Positions 33,968-41,288 of a stretch of 64,000 nucleotides of DNA are shown here, piece by piece. The position numbers and the translations under genes were made by a program. Source of the stretch: Planctomycetaceae bacterium (GTDB lineage Bacteria; Planctomycetota; Phycisphaerae; Phycisphaerales; SM1A02); contig CANLHK010000011.1 of assembly GCA_947490615.1 (NCBI GenBank), positions 55,563-119,562 of the forward strand, read 5' to 3'. Within the stretch, counting starts at the first letter, position 1; every line of letters starts with the position of its first letter. Under the pieces are notes generated by a model, which was given only the letters and a program-made list of their open reading frames with translations, was not told the DNA's origin and made no database searches.

Positions 33968-34545
33968 CGCAGGAGCGCGACGACGAGAATGGTCACCAGC
34001 GCAACAATGAGGATGCGATTCGTGCGGTCGGTTCGATCGGCGCGGGTTCGACGCTGATCGATCTCGCGCATGAGTGAACTCGAGTGTTCGGCCACCGAAG
34101 AGAGGCGCACCACCGCTTCCTCGAGTGACTTCATCTGGGTATCAAGGGTGGCGATGACGCGCCCCTGCCGATCAAACTCGCCGCGCGTGAGCGCGATGAT
34201 CTCGGTTTGCGCCCGCGCCTGTTGCTCAAGACGCTCGATGCGATCGTCGACGGTTTCCAAGCGATCGGCGGCTCCAGTCATGGTCCGACCGAGCGCCTGC
34301 ACGAAGGTCTCGAGTTGGGCGCGCATCTCAGGCATCGCCTCGACGCGCGATGAGAGCCGATCGAGCTCGCTGCGCAGTGCACTGACGCCGTTCACATGGC
34401 CGCTGCGAATCTCATCAACGAGCGTCGTGAGCGACTGCGCGATCTCCCGCGCCTGCGCGGCGCTTTCCTGCGCAGCGCGCGCGCCGTCGACTTCCGCTTG
34501 GGGAGCGGCTCCGATGAAGTTGCGAAGGAATCCTGCGAATCCCAC
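33964..34545 (-). CDS. tail-anchored coiled-coil protein, first gene of the btu operon
   Basis: A 193-residue protein of unknown family. It is predicted to be almost all helical with heptad-like patterning (LRSELDRLSSRVEAMPEMRAQLETFV, VDDRIERLEQQARAQTE) and ends in a single C-terminal membrane helix (RILIVALVTILVVALL), so it looks tail-anchored with a cytoplasmic coiled coil. It starts with GTG at 34545 with GGGAG just upstream. Its stop overlaps the btuF start (ATGA), which makes it the leader of the B12-type transporter operon. A structural or regulatory role toward the transporter is a guess. Confidence 0.75.
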   Translation of the reverse strand: MGFAGFLRNFIGAAPQAEVDGARAAQESAAQAREIAQSLTTLVDEIRSGHVNGVSALRSELDRLSSRVEAMPEMRAQLETFVQALGRTMTGAADRLETVDDRIERLEQQARAQTEIIALTRGEFDRQGRVIATLDTQMKSLEEAVVRLSSVAEHSSSLMREIDQRRTRADRTDRTNRILIVALVTILVVALLR

Positions 34546-34645
34546 AGTCGGCTCCCAAGCTGACGACGGCGCTTGCGATGGTCACGATGACGGCGGCGAT
34601 GACACGAAGACATCGCTCGCGGACTGTATCACAACGAGGATTCGA

Positions 34646-36490
34646 TCAGCCGACCAGTTGCGTTGAGACCAGACGCTGGTAGAGCTCGCAGCGCAGGAGC
34701 AGTTGCGCGTGTGTGCCGTGGTCGATGATCGCGCCGTCATCCATCACCACAATGCGGTCGGCACTGCGCACGGTCGAGAGGCGATGCGCGATCGCCAGCA
34801 CGGTGCGACCGCTGCGAAACTCGTCAATCGCGGCGGAGATTTGCGCCTCGCTCTCGGCGTCGATCTGGCTGGTCGCTTCGTCAAGGATCAACACCGCAGG
34901 ATCGCGCAGCAGCGCGCGCGCGATGGCCAGTCGCTGCCGTTGTCCACCTGAGAGTCCTGTTCCACCTTCACCAAGCGTGTGCTCGACGCCCTTGGAGAGC
35001 GCCCCAACGAATCCCGCGGCGTGCGCGAGTTTCAGGGCGCGCGCGATGGCTTTCTCCGCCTCGCTGCCTGGCATGAAATCCATACCGAGCAGGATGTTCT
35101 GCCGAATCGTGCCGCGCACGAGAAGCGGGTCCTGCGCCACCACACCAATCTGTTTGCGCAGCGAGAGCAAGCTCGCGCCCAGCACATCGATGCCGTCGAT
35201 GCGCACTGAGCCCTCGGAGGGATCGAAGAGTCGCACCAGGAGGCTCGCGAGCGTCGTCTTGCCACATCCGTTGGGTCCAACGATGGCAACGAACTCGCCG
35301 TGACGAATCGAGAGTGAAACTCCACGCAACGCATCGCGCTCGGCGCCCTCGTAGCGGAAGCGCACGCGATCAAACTCGATCGATTGGGAGTGACGCGCCA
35401 AGGCAGGCAAGTCGCGCTCGCGCAACCCTTCGGCAGGAACCGAGAAGATCTCAGCGAGACGCTCCGCAGGTGCGCGCGCGGATTGGATCTCATTCAACAA
35501 TCCTGTCAAGGGACGGAAGCTCGCGCCCGCGACCGCGAGCGATCCGAGCGTCATCACAAAGCGGTCAAACAACATGCGGCCTGCGATGATCTCTTGCGCG
35601 GCAAGAAGCGCGAGAGCTGCGATGGCAAAGATCGCCATGACCTCGACGAGCGGCGCGGAGATCGCCTTGGCGACGCGCGCGTGACGATCTTCACGCACGA
35701 CTCTGCGATTGGCGCGTCCGAAACGACGGCGCGCCTCGCGCTCGGCCGTCGCGGTCTTGATGCCGCGCAGACCTTGCATCGATTCGTTGGAGGTCCGCAG
35801 CAACTCTTCGTAGGCGACGAGCGTGTTGCGACTGCTGCGGCTGATGCGCTTGCCGAACTTCCGCAACACGAAAGCCATCGCGGGTGCAGCGATCACGGCG
35901 ACGATCGTGAGTCGCCAGTCAAACCACACCGCCGCGGCAAACGCGGCGATCCCTTTACTCACTTGCGCGAGCGCTTTACTTGTCAGAGCGCTGAATCCGC
36001 GCTCGAGTTCAGCCGCATCGCGAGTGATACGCGAGACGATTTCCGTCGGACCGCGCCGCAACACCGTGCCAAGCGGAAGTCGCAGCGCGTGGCGGAACGA
36101 TTCGAGTCGAATCTCCGCGATCGTCGCCATCGAAAGTGAGAGCGAGCAGTACTGGTGCAAGAAGTTGCAGACTGCGCCAAAGATCGTGAGCGCGCACAGC
36201 GCGGCGAGGATCAAGGCGACTCCTTCGAGTCGGCCTGTCGGCATGAGCTCGATGAGGACCGTCGGAATCCACGGTGCGAGAAATCCGTTGTTGGCAACTT
36301 GCTCCTCGAGAGCGGTGCGCAAGTTTGATTGCGGGCCATCGTCGAGGATCATCCGCATCATCGGGCCAACCGCGACGAGACCAGCTGCAAGACCACCCGC
36401 AGAGAGCGCGGAAAACAGAATCGTGCCACACGCGAGCCGTCGGCGTCGCAGCATGCGGCGCGCGAACTGCCAGAAGAGTCCAGACTTCAT
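34646..36490 (-). CDS. ABC exporter, fused permease and ATPase (MsbA-like)
   Basis: The 614-residue half-transporter has six N-terminal membrane helices, then an ATPase domain with Walker A GPNGCGKTTLASLL, Q-loop region, signature GGTGLSGGQRQRLAIARALL and Walker B AVLILDEATSQID. Type IV exporters of this kind work as dimers and export lipids, lipopeptides or drugs; MsbA-type lipid flipping is the closest analogy but the substrate is unknown. The frame is open to 36571, overlapping aroA; ATG 36490 avoids that and begins at MKSGLFWQFARRMLRRRR. It is downstream of aroA in a groES-aroA-ABC unit. Confidence 0.92.
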   Translation of the reverse strand: MKSGLFWQFARRMLRRRRLACGTILFSALSAGGLAAGLVAVGPMMRMILDDGPQSNLRTALEEQVANNGFLAPWIPTVLIELMPTGRLEGVALILAALCALTIFGAVCNFLHQYCSLSLSMATIAEIRLESFRHALRLPLGTVLRRGPTEIVSRITRDAAELERGFSALTSKALAQVSKGIAAFAAAVWFDWRLTIVAVIAAPAMAFVLRKFGKRISRSSRNTLVAYEELLRTSNESMQGLRGIKTATAEREARRRFGRANRRVVREDRHARVAKAISAPLVEVMAIFAIAALALLAAQEIIAGRMLFDRFVMTLGSLAVAGASFRPLTGLLNEIQSARAPAERLAEIFSVPAEGLRERDLPALARHSQSIEFDRVRFRYEGAERDALRGVSLSIRHGEFVAIVGPNGCGKTTLASLLVRLFDPSEGSVRIDGIDVLGASLLSLRKQIGVVAQDPLLVRGTIRQNILLGMDFMPGSEAEKAIARALKLAHAAGFVGALSKGVEHTLGEGGTGLSGGQRQRLAIARALLRDPAVLILDEATSQIDAESEAQISAAIDEFRSGRTVLAIAHRLSTVRSADRIVVMDDGAIIDHGTHAQLLLRCELYQRLVSTQLVG

Positions 36491-36507
36491 GTTGGGCGAG
36501 GATCGAG

Positions 36508-37905
36508 TCACGGATGAGTTCGCAATTGCTGCAGCGCGGTCCAGAACCGAGGCCAACTCTTGGCTACGCACGATGGATTCCTGATCGACACTCCAGGCCG
36601 AACCAGTCCAAGAACGGCAAACGCCATGGCGATGCGATGATCTTGCACGGTTTCAATCGCCGCCGCAACAGGCGCCTGACCCAGTGGATGGACGCGTGCC
36701 CAGTCGTCGCCCGTTTCGACGGTGCCTCCAAGAGCGCGCAGCCCCGCAGCCACTGCCGCAATGCGGTCGCTCTCCTTGACCCGAAGCGTGCCCAGTCCCG
36801 TGAAGAGACTCGGCTCACTGCCACAGGCTGCAAGCACCATCGCCATGACGGCAGCATCGGGCGCCTTGGAGTAGTCGCTGTCGCGTCCGCGCAGCGCGCC
36901 CTGCGCGACGACGCGCGTCGACTCGGCGTGTCCGGCGCTCGGGCGAACCTCGGTCTGCGTTTCAAGGCGCGCGCCTCGGAACGCGAGGTCTTCGAGAAAG
37001 ATCCGATCGGGCTGCGCGCTCAGGCGCGGGAGTCCCTCAAGCACGACGCTTCCGCCCGTGAGCACAGCGGCCGCTGCGGGATAGACCGCGCTCGACGCAT
37101 CAGGCTCGATGGAGAGGACGAGCGCTGAGTCCTCGGTCGCACCGTTCGAACTCGCGTCGCGCCTGAATCGAATCGCGCGCAGAGTTCCGCCGTTTGCAGA
37201 ACCGTCGCGTTCAACAGTGAGAGGAGCGCCGAACCCTGCTTGCACCAACGCAGCGAGTGAGAGCTCGAGATAGGTTGCGCTCGTCGGTTCACCGACAAAC
37301 TTGAGCTCGAGCCCACGCTCCAAGGTCGGCGCCACCAACAACAGCGCACTCACGAACTGGCTCGACGCCGTGCGGCCAACTTCGAGAGCCCCGCCCAACA
37401 GACTTCCGCCAAGCACACGCACAGGAAGTCGGCCCTCGGCCTCAATCCACTCGACACGCGCGCCAAGTGCCTGCAACATCGCGACGCCTTCTGCGATAGG
37501 CCGCTCGCGCATGCGAGCACTTCCGTCGACAGTGATCCAATCGCGGCAACTGTGCGCGCAGGACGCTGCGTAGGCGAGCATGAAGCGCGTCGGCGTTCCG
37601 CCATCACCGAGGTTGAGGATCTTCCCGCTGCCCGCGGGCGTCGCGTCCACCATCAAGTCTTCGCCGCTCCAGCGCGCACGCGTGCCAAGCGACGCGAGCG
37701 CCGCGATGAGATGCTCGGTGTCGTCGCACCGCAGAAAACCCTTGAGGGTCGTCGCCGCGCCTCTGGGCCTGCCCGCACGCACCGCGGCAAGCAGCAGATG
37801 CCGATTGGAGAGGCTCTTCGATCCGGGCACCCGCATCGACGCGTTGATTGGCCGCGTGACGGGCGCGACACTCATCAATTCAGGCAGCGCCGCGTCCTCG
37901 CTCAA
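36508..37905 (-). CDS. aroA: 3-phosphoshikimate 1-carboxyvinyltransferase (EPSP synthase)
   Basis: The 465-residue shikimate-pathway enzyme has the substrate-binding motif MRVPGSKSLSNRHLLLAAV, NLGDGGTPTRFMLAYAAS, and late motifs GLGTLRVKESDRIAAVAAGLRALG and DHRIAMAFAVLG, all diagnostic. Two starts are possible: TTG at 37905, with GGGAG upstream and a TTGA overlap with the groES stop, and ATG at 37875, with no ribosome binding site. I prefer the TTG because the same TTGA coupling is seen at nadE. It leads to tyrosine and other aromatics. Confidence 0.95.
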   Translation of the reverse strand: MSEDAALPELMSVAPVTRPINASMRVPGSKSLSNRHLLLAAVRAGRPRGAATTLKGFLRCDDTEHLIAALASLGTRARWSGEDLMVDATPAGSGKILNLGDGGTPTRFMLAYAASCAHSCRDWITVDGSARMRERPIAEGVAMLQALGARVEWIEAEGRLPVRVLGGSLLGGALEVGRTASSQFVSALLLVAPTLERGLELKFVGEPTSATYLELSLAALVQAGFGAPLTVERDGSANGGTLRAIRFRRDASSNGATEDSALVLSIEPDASSAVYPAAAAVLTGGSVVLEGLPRLSAQPDRIFLEDLAFRGARLETQTEVRPSAGHAESTRVVAQGALRGRDSDYSKAPDAAVMAMVLAACGSEPSLFTGLGTLRVKESDRIAAVAAGLRALGGTVETGDDWARVHPLGQAPVAAAIETVQDHRIAMAFAVLGLVRPGVSIRNPSCVAKSWPRFWTALQQLRTHP

Positions 37906-38234
37906 CCATGCTCCCGTCGAAAGACAGCCACGACATCCTCCACAGGAATCACGAAGAGACGATTGTCCCCTTCGAAGTCCACAGGGATGGCGTGCTTGGG
38001 GTTGAAGAGCACGCGGTCGTACTGCTTGATCGGATAGTTCTCGTCGCGCTCGACTTCGGCGCTCACGGTGACGACGCGACCCGTGATGGTCGGAATCTCG
38101 ATCTTGTCAGGGAGGTGCAACCCAGCCTTGGTGACCTTCTTGTCCTCATCCTTCCGAATGAGGACTCGCTTGCCGACGGGTTCAACGACCTCGATCGTGC
38201 TCTTGCGCTTGGTGCTGTCTTCCTGCTCGGCCAT
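37902..38234 (-). CDS. GroES-type co-chaperonin (divergent)
   Basis: The 110-residue protein carries the Cpn10 fold signature: VEPVGKRVLIRKDEDKKVTKAGLHLPD, TITGRVVTVSAEVERDENYPIKQYDRVLFNPKHAIPV and a C-terminal DVVAVF. The region equivalent to the mobile loop is present but diverged, so interaction with GroEL is plausible rather than certain; planctomycetes often have several GroES copies and no groEL is adjacent. ATG 38234 is preferred because TATGAT lies seven bases before it; starts at 38246 or 38243 would add four or three residues. Its stop overlaps the aroA TTG. Confidence 0.88.
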   Translation of the reverse strand: MAEQEDSTKRKSTIEVVEPVGKRVLIRKDEDKKVTKAGLHLPDKIEIPTITGRVVTVSAEVERDENYPIKQYDRVLFNPKHAIPVDFEGDNRLFVIPVEDVVAVFRREHG

Positions 38235-38241
38235 AGGGGTC

Positions 38242-38247
38242 ATCATA
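38242..38247 (-). promoter_or_regulatory. putative -10 (TATGAT) of the groES-aroA-ABC unit
   Basis: Minus-strand TATGAT, one mismatch from TATAAT, ends seven bases before ATG 38234 and includes the alternative upstream ATGs. If it is the -10, translation must begin at 38234 on a leaderless mRNA. Confidence 0.45.
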
Positions 38248-38284
38248 TCGACGACGCCGCGCGGCTTGCGTCACGATCTTGCGT

Positions 38285-38290
38285 TACCTT
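38285..38290 (+). promoter_or_regulatory. putative -10 (TACCTT) of apt
   Basis: TACCTT ends six bases before the apt ATG at 38297, following the TANNNT-N6-start pattern and fixing the start downstream of the alternative TTG at 38279. Confidence 0.45.
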
Positions 38291-38296
38291 GTTGCG

Positions 38297-38821
38297 ATGC
38301 ATGCTCGCTTAGCCAAGCTCATTCGCGATGTCCCCGACTTCCCTCGCAAGGGCATCGTGTTCAAGGATGTGACGCCGCTCTTGGCCAATCCCGCAGGTCT
38401 GGCGCTGGCGATCGAGCTCATGGCCAACCCGTTTCGAAACGAGCGCATCGATGTCGTCGTCGGACCTGAGAGCCGCGGGTTCATCTTCGGTACCGCGGTA
38501 GCGACGGCACTCAGCGCGGGCTTTGTGCCCGTGCGCAAGCCGGGCAAACTCCCCTACCAAACGCGCTCGATGGAGTATGCGCTGGAGTACGGCACGGACC
38601 AACTCCATGTCCATGTGGACGCGGTCAAGCCTGGCATGCGGGTCTTACTCGTCGATGATCTTCTCGCCACTGGCGGAACCCTCGCTGCGAGCATCGCACT
38701 TCTTGGTCCAAACGGCCTCGGCGCGACCATCGTTGGCGCGAGCGTTCTCATCGAGTTGGAGTTTCTCAAGGGCCGCGCGGCGCTCAACGGCGTGCACACC
38801 GAGTCGATTCTGCGCTACTAA
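38297..38821 (+). CDS. apt: adenine phosphoribosyltransferase
   Basis: The 174-residue purine salvage enzyme converts adenine and PRPP to AMP and pyrophosphate. It shows LAKLIRDVPDFPRKGIVFKDVTPLL, the GPESRGFIFG segment, VPVRKPGKLPYQT and the PRPP-binding motif VLLVDDLLATGGTL, all standard for Apt. The ATG at 38297 matches the family N-terminus; a TTG at 38279 would add six residues but would overlap the likely -10. It is divergent from the groES-like gene. Confidence 0.96.
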   Translation: MHARLAKLIRDVPDFPRKGIVFKDVTPLLANPAGLALAIELMANPFRNERIDVVVGPESRGFIFGTAVATALSAGFVPVRKPGKLPYQTRSMEYALEYGTDQLHVHVDAVKPGMRVLLVDDLLATGGTLAASIALLGPNGLGATIVGASVLIELEFLKGRAALNGVHTESILRY

Positions 38822-38824
38822 GCG

Positions 38825-39037
38825 CTACCGCGCCATCTGGTCGCGCGCGGACGGGATGATCGGTTTCGGCGTCACGATCCCCGCGCTGCCGCGGTTCAAG
38901 ACCACGATGAGTGCTGCAAGGACGCCAAGCATGAGCAAGGCGAAGGTGCCGATCGCAACCCACTTTCCTGCACTGGGAGAGCGATTCTCGGGCGCGTACG
39001 AGGGGCGTTCCTGCGAGATCGGCGTCGGTGTCGTCAC
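38825..39037 (-). CDS. small single-pass membrane protein, unknown function
   Basis: A 70-residue protein with a polar N-terminus, one membrane helix (WVAIGTFALLMLGVLAALIVVL) and a short charged C-terminus. It starts with GTG at 39037 and has TACGCT exactly six bases upstream, a divergent mirror of the hppD promoter, with the two start codons 41 bp apart. Its stop is only three bases from the apt stop (convergent). No family recognised; the promoter pattern is the best evidence that it is real. Confidence 0.6.
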   Translation of the reverse strand: MTTPTPISQERPSYAPENRSPSAGKWVAIGTFALLMLGVLAALIVVLNRGSAGIVTPKPIIPSARDQMAR

Positions 39038-39043
39038 GCTCGG

Positions 39044-39049
39044 AGCGTA
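39044..39049 (-). promoter_or_regulatory. putative -10 (TACGCT) of the small membrane protein gene
   Basis: Minus-strand TACGCT ends six bases before GTG 39037. Together with TAGAAT at 39066 it forms a compact back-to-back promoter pair between two divergent genes. Confidence 0.4.
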
Positions 39050-39065
39050 GCAGGCGCGAGCGTAT

Positions 39066-39071
39066 TAGAAT
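39066..39071 (+). promoter_or_regulatory. putative -10 (TAGAAT) of hppD
   Basis: TAGAAT ends six bases before the hppD ATG at 39078, the same arrangement as at several other genes here, predicting a leaderless transcript. Confidence 0.5.
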
Positions 39072-39077
39072 CGCGGC

Positions 39078-40274
39078 ATGACCACGCTTCGACCGTCCAC
39101 GGGACTCTCGACTTCGACCGATCCGCTGCAACTCATCGATGTCGACCATGTGCGCTTCTATGTCGGCAACGCCAAGCAGGCGGCCTTCTTCTATGCGAGC
39201 GCCTTCGGCTTCCAGGTCGATCAGATTGCTGACCTCACGACGGGCAGCCGCGATCGCGCGATGTACCTGCTCACGCAAGGGAACATCCGCATCATCCTCG
39301 AGAGTTCGCTCACCAAGGATGGAACCGCCGCGCGCGAGGCCATGCAGTTTGGTGACGGCGTGAAGGACCTCGCGCTCACCGTCTTCGACGCTGAAAAAGC
39401 ATGGAAACAAGCAATCCAGAACGGTGGCGTGAGCGCTGCTGAGCCCAAGACCTGGTCGGATGCCGACGGCTCCGTCACCTTTGCGACCATCCAGACCTAC
39501 GGACGCGCGCAGCACACCTTCGTCTCACGCACGGGCGCCTACGCGCTGCCCGCCTTGAAGAACGGCGGCGTGTTCATGCCTGGATTCAAGAAGGTCGAAG
39601 GCTTTCCGCTCAACGCCTACAACAAGGCGAACCCCTGCGGGCTCAAGTATGTCGACCACGCGGTGGGCAATGTGGAGCTCGGCAAGATGAACCACTGGGT
39701 CAAGTGGTACGAGGAAGTCCTCGGCTTTGCCATGTTCAAGCACTTCGACGACAAGGACATTGGCACCGAGTATTCCGCACTCATGTCCAAGGTCATGGCC
39801 AGCGGCAACCATCTCATCAAGATGCCGATCAATGAGCCCGCTGATGGCAAGAAGAAGAGCCAGATTCAGGAGTACCTCGATTGGCACGATCAGACTCCAG
39901 GCGTGCAGCACCTCGCGTTGCGCACCGATGATGAGCTCCACTCCATCACCGAGTTGCGCCGTCGCGGCGTCGACTTCCTCACCATTCCTGACGCCTACTA
40001 CCAGTCGGTGTGGAACCGCGTGAACAAGATGCTCACCGAGCACGGCCACTCCATCGTCAAGGAAGATCACACGCGGGTGAAGGACCTCGGGATCCTCGTG
40101 GACGCCGACGACGAGGGCTACCTCCTGCAGCTCTTCACCAAGCCGCTGCAAGATCGCCCCACGCTGTTCTTTGAGATCATCTGCCGCCGCGGCTCGCAGA
40201 GCTTCGGCAAGGGCAACTTCAAGGCGCTCTTTGAGAGCCTCGAGATTGAACAAGAGCGCCGCGGAAACCTCTGA
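39078..40274 (+). CDS. hppD: 4-hydroxyphenylpyruvate dioxygenase
   Basis: The 398-residue Fe(II) enzyme converts 4-hydroxyphenylpyruvate to homogentisate, the entry step of tyrosine breakdown. It has two vicinal-oxygen-chelate repeats: VDHVRFYVGNAKQAAFFYASAFGF and, for the catalytic half, YVDHAVGNVELGKMNHWVKWYEEVLGF. The metal ligands are visible as His in DHAVG, His in GVQHLALRTDD and Glu in FFEIICRRG, and the C-terminal FGKGNFKALFESLEIEQERRG is standard. The rest of the pathway is dispersed (hmgA 45144, fahA 47139). Downstream it is followed by an unrelated membrane protein. Confidence 0.97.
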   Translation: MTTLRPSTGLSTSTDPLQLIDVDHVRFYVGNAKQAAFFYASAFGFQVDQIADLTTGSRDRAMYLLTQGNIRIILESSLTKDGTAAREAMQFGDGVKDLALTVFDAEKAWKQAIQNGGVSAAEPKTWSDADGSVTFATIQTYGRAQHTFVSRTGAYALPALKNGGVFMPGFKKVEGFPLNAYNKANPCGLKYVDHAVGNVELGKMNHWVKWYEEVLGFAMFKHFDDKDIGTEYSALMSKVMASGNHLIKMPINEPADGKKKSQIQEYLDWHDQTPGVQHLALRTDDELHSITELRRRGVDFLTIPDAYYQSVWNRVNKMLTEHGHSIVKEDHTRVKDLGILVDADDEGYLLQLFTKPLQDRPTLFFEIICRRGSQSFGKGNFKALFESLEIEQERRGNL

Positions 40275-40301
40275 TCGGGTGAACCATGCACGCGGCCGTG
40301 G

Positions 40302-40307
40302 TAGGCT
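40302..40307 (+). promoter_or_regulatory. putative -10 (TAGGCT) of the membrane protein gene
   Basis: TAGGCT resembles the other TANNNT elements. With six bases of spacing the transcript would begin near 40314, leaving about 45 nt before the inferred ATT start. It also creates the in-frame TAG that bounds the reading frame upstream. Confidence 0.3.
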
Positions 40308-40358
40308 TTCGCCACTCGCAACGCGCGGCACCAGCCGCAGAATGGATCACCAACCACC

Positions 40359-41270
40359 ATTGCCTTCGGAAAGATCAAGCGTTCGTCGGAGCTCTTCAAG
40401 CAATCGTGGGTTGTCCTCAAGGACGATCCCGCGCTCATGTTGTTTCCGATCTTGAGCGCCGCGGCGACGCTGGCGGTCATCGCGAGTTTCGTTCTGCCGC
40501 TGTTCGTCAGCGAAGATCTGCGCGTGGCGTTCGACGAGCTTCTCGCGTCGACGGACCCCAAGGGCGGCGAAACAGACGCCGCCAACGGCACTGCGTCGAG
40601 CTCGGGGGAGCTGATCCTGTTCGGCATCGCGTTCGCCTTCTACTTCGTCATGAACTTCGTCACCATCTTCTTCAACGCAGCGCTGCTCGGCGCTGCGGAT
40701 CGGAAGTTTCGTGGTGAGCCTGGCGGGGTTTCCGTTGGTCTCTCCATCGCGATGAGTCGCCTTCCGCAGATTCTGGGTTGGTCGCTCGTCAGCGCTGTAA
40801 TCGGAACCATTCTTCGCGCGCTCGAAGAGCGCGTGGGGTTCCTCGGCAAGATCGCCATCCTGCTCGTCGGCGCCGCCTGGGCGATTGCGAGTTACTTCGT
40901 CCTTCCCGCGTTGGTGCTCGAGGGTCTCGGCCCGATCGCTGCGCTCAAGCGCTCCGTTGCTGTCATCAAGAAGACTTGGGGCGAGGGACTCGTCGTCGCG
41001 ATTGGCCTCGGTCTCGTGGGATTCGTGATCACACTTCTTGCCCTCGGCATCGTCGTCGGTGGAGTCCTCATTGGCGCCACGACGAAGTCCCTCGTGCTGA
41101 GCGGGTTCATCGTCGCTTTCGGCGCGCTGCTCCTGGTCACTTGGGGGATCGTCGCCTCGACGCTGCGCTCCATCGTGCAAGTGGCGCTCTACCGCTACGC
41201 CACTGAAGGCGCGGCTCCAGCGGGCTTTGACGCTGCAGCCATGCAAGCGGCTTTCGCGGCGAAGAAGTAA
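40359..41270 (+). CDS. polytopic membrane protein (DUF6159-like), apparent ATT start
   Basis: The protein has about six hydrophobic segments and is rich in Gly/Ala/Val/Ile. Its N-terminal amphipathic part (IAFGKIKRSSELFKQSWVVLKDDPALMLFPILS) strongly resembles small membrane proteins of the DUF6159 kind, which have a K/R-S-W-x-L-x-K-x-S-W-x-V-L motif before the first helix. The first ATG in frame (40437) lies inside that conserved segment. The frame is open back to the TAG at 40302 without any ATG, GTG or TTG, so either ATT 40359 is the initiator, or a single-base indel hides the ATG at 40342, which is one frame off. Function unknown. Confidence 0.7.
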   Translation: MAFGKIKRSSELFKQSWVVLKDDPALMLFPILSAAATLAVIASFVLPLFVSEDLRVAFDELLASTDPKGGETDAANGTASSSGELILFGIAFAFYFVMNFVTIFFNAALLGAADRKFRGEPGGVSVGLSIAMSRLPQILGWSLVSAVIGTILRALEERVGFLGKIAILLVGAAWAIASYFVLPALVLEGLGPIAALKRSVAVIKKTWGEGLVVAIGLGLVGFVITLLALGIVVGGVLIGATTKSLVLSGFIVAFGALLLVTWGIVASTLRSIVQVALYRYATEGAAPAGFDAAAMQAAFAAKK

Positions 41271-41288
41271 GTCGCACGGCGGGGCCGA

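Noticed and set aside
34546..34645. Second cobalamin riboswitch before the btu operon
   Set aside because: The gap is only about 100 bases and contains none of the aptamer blocks.
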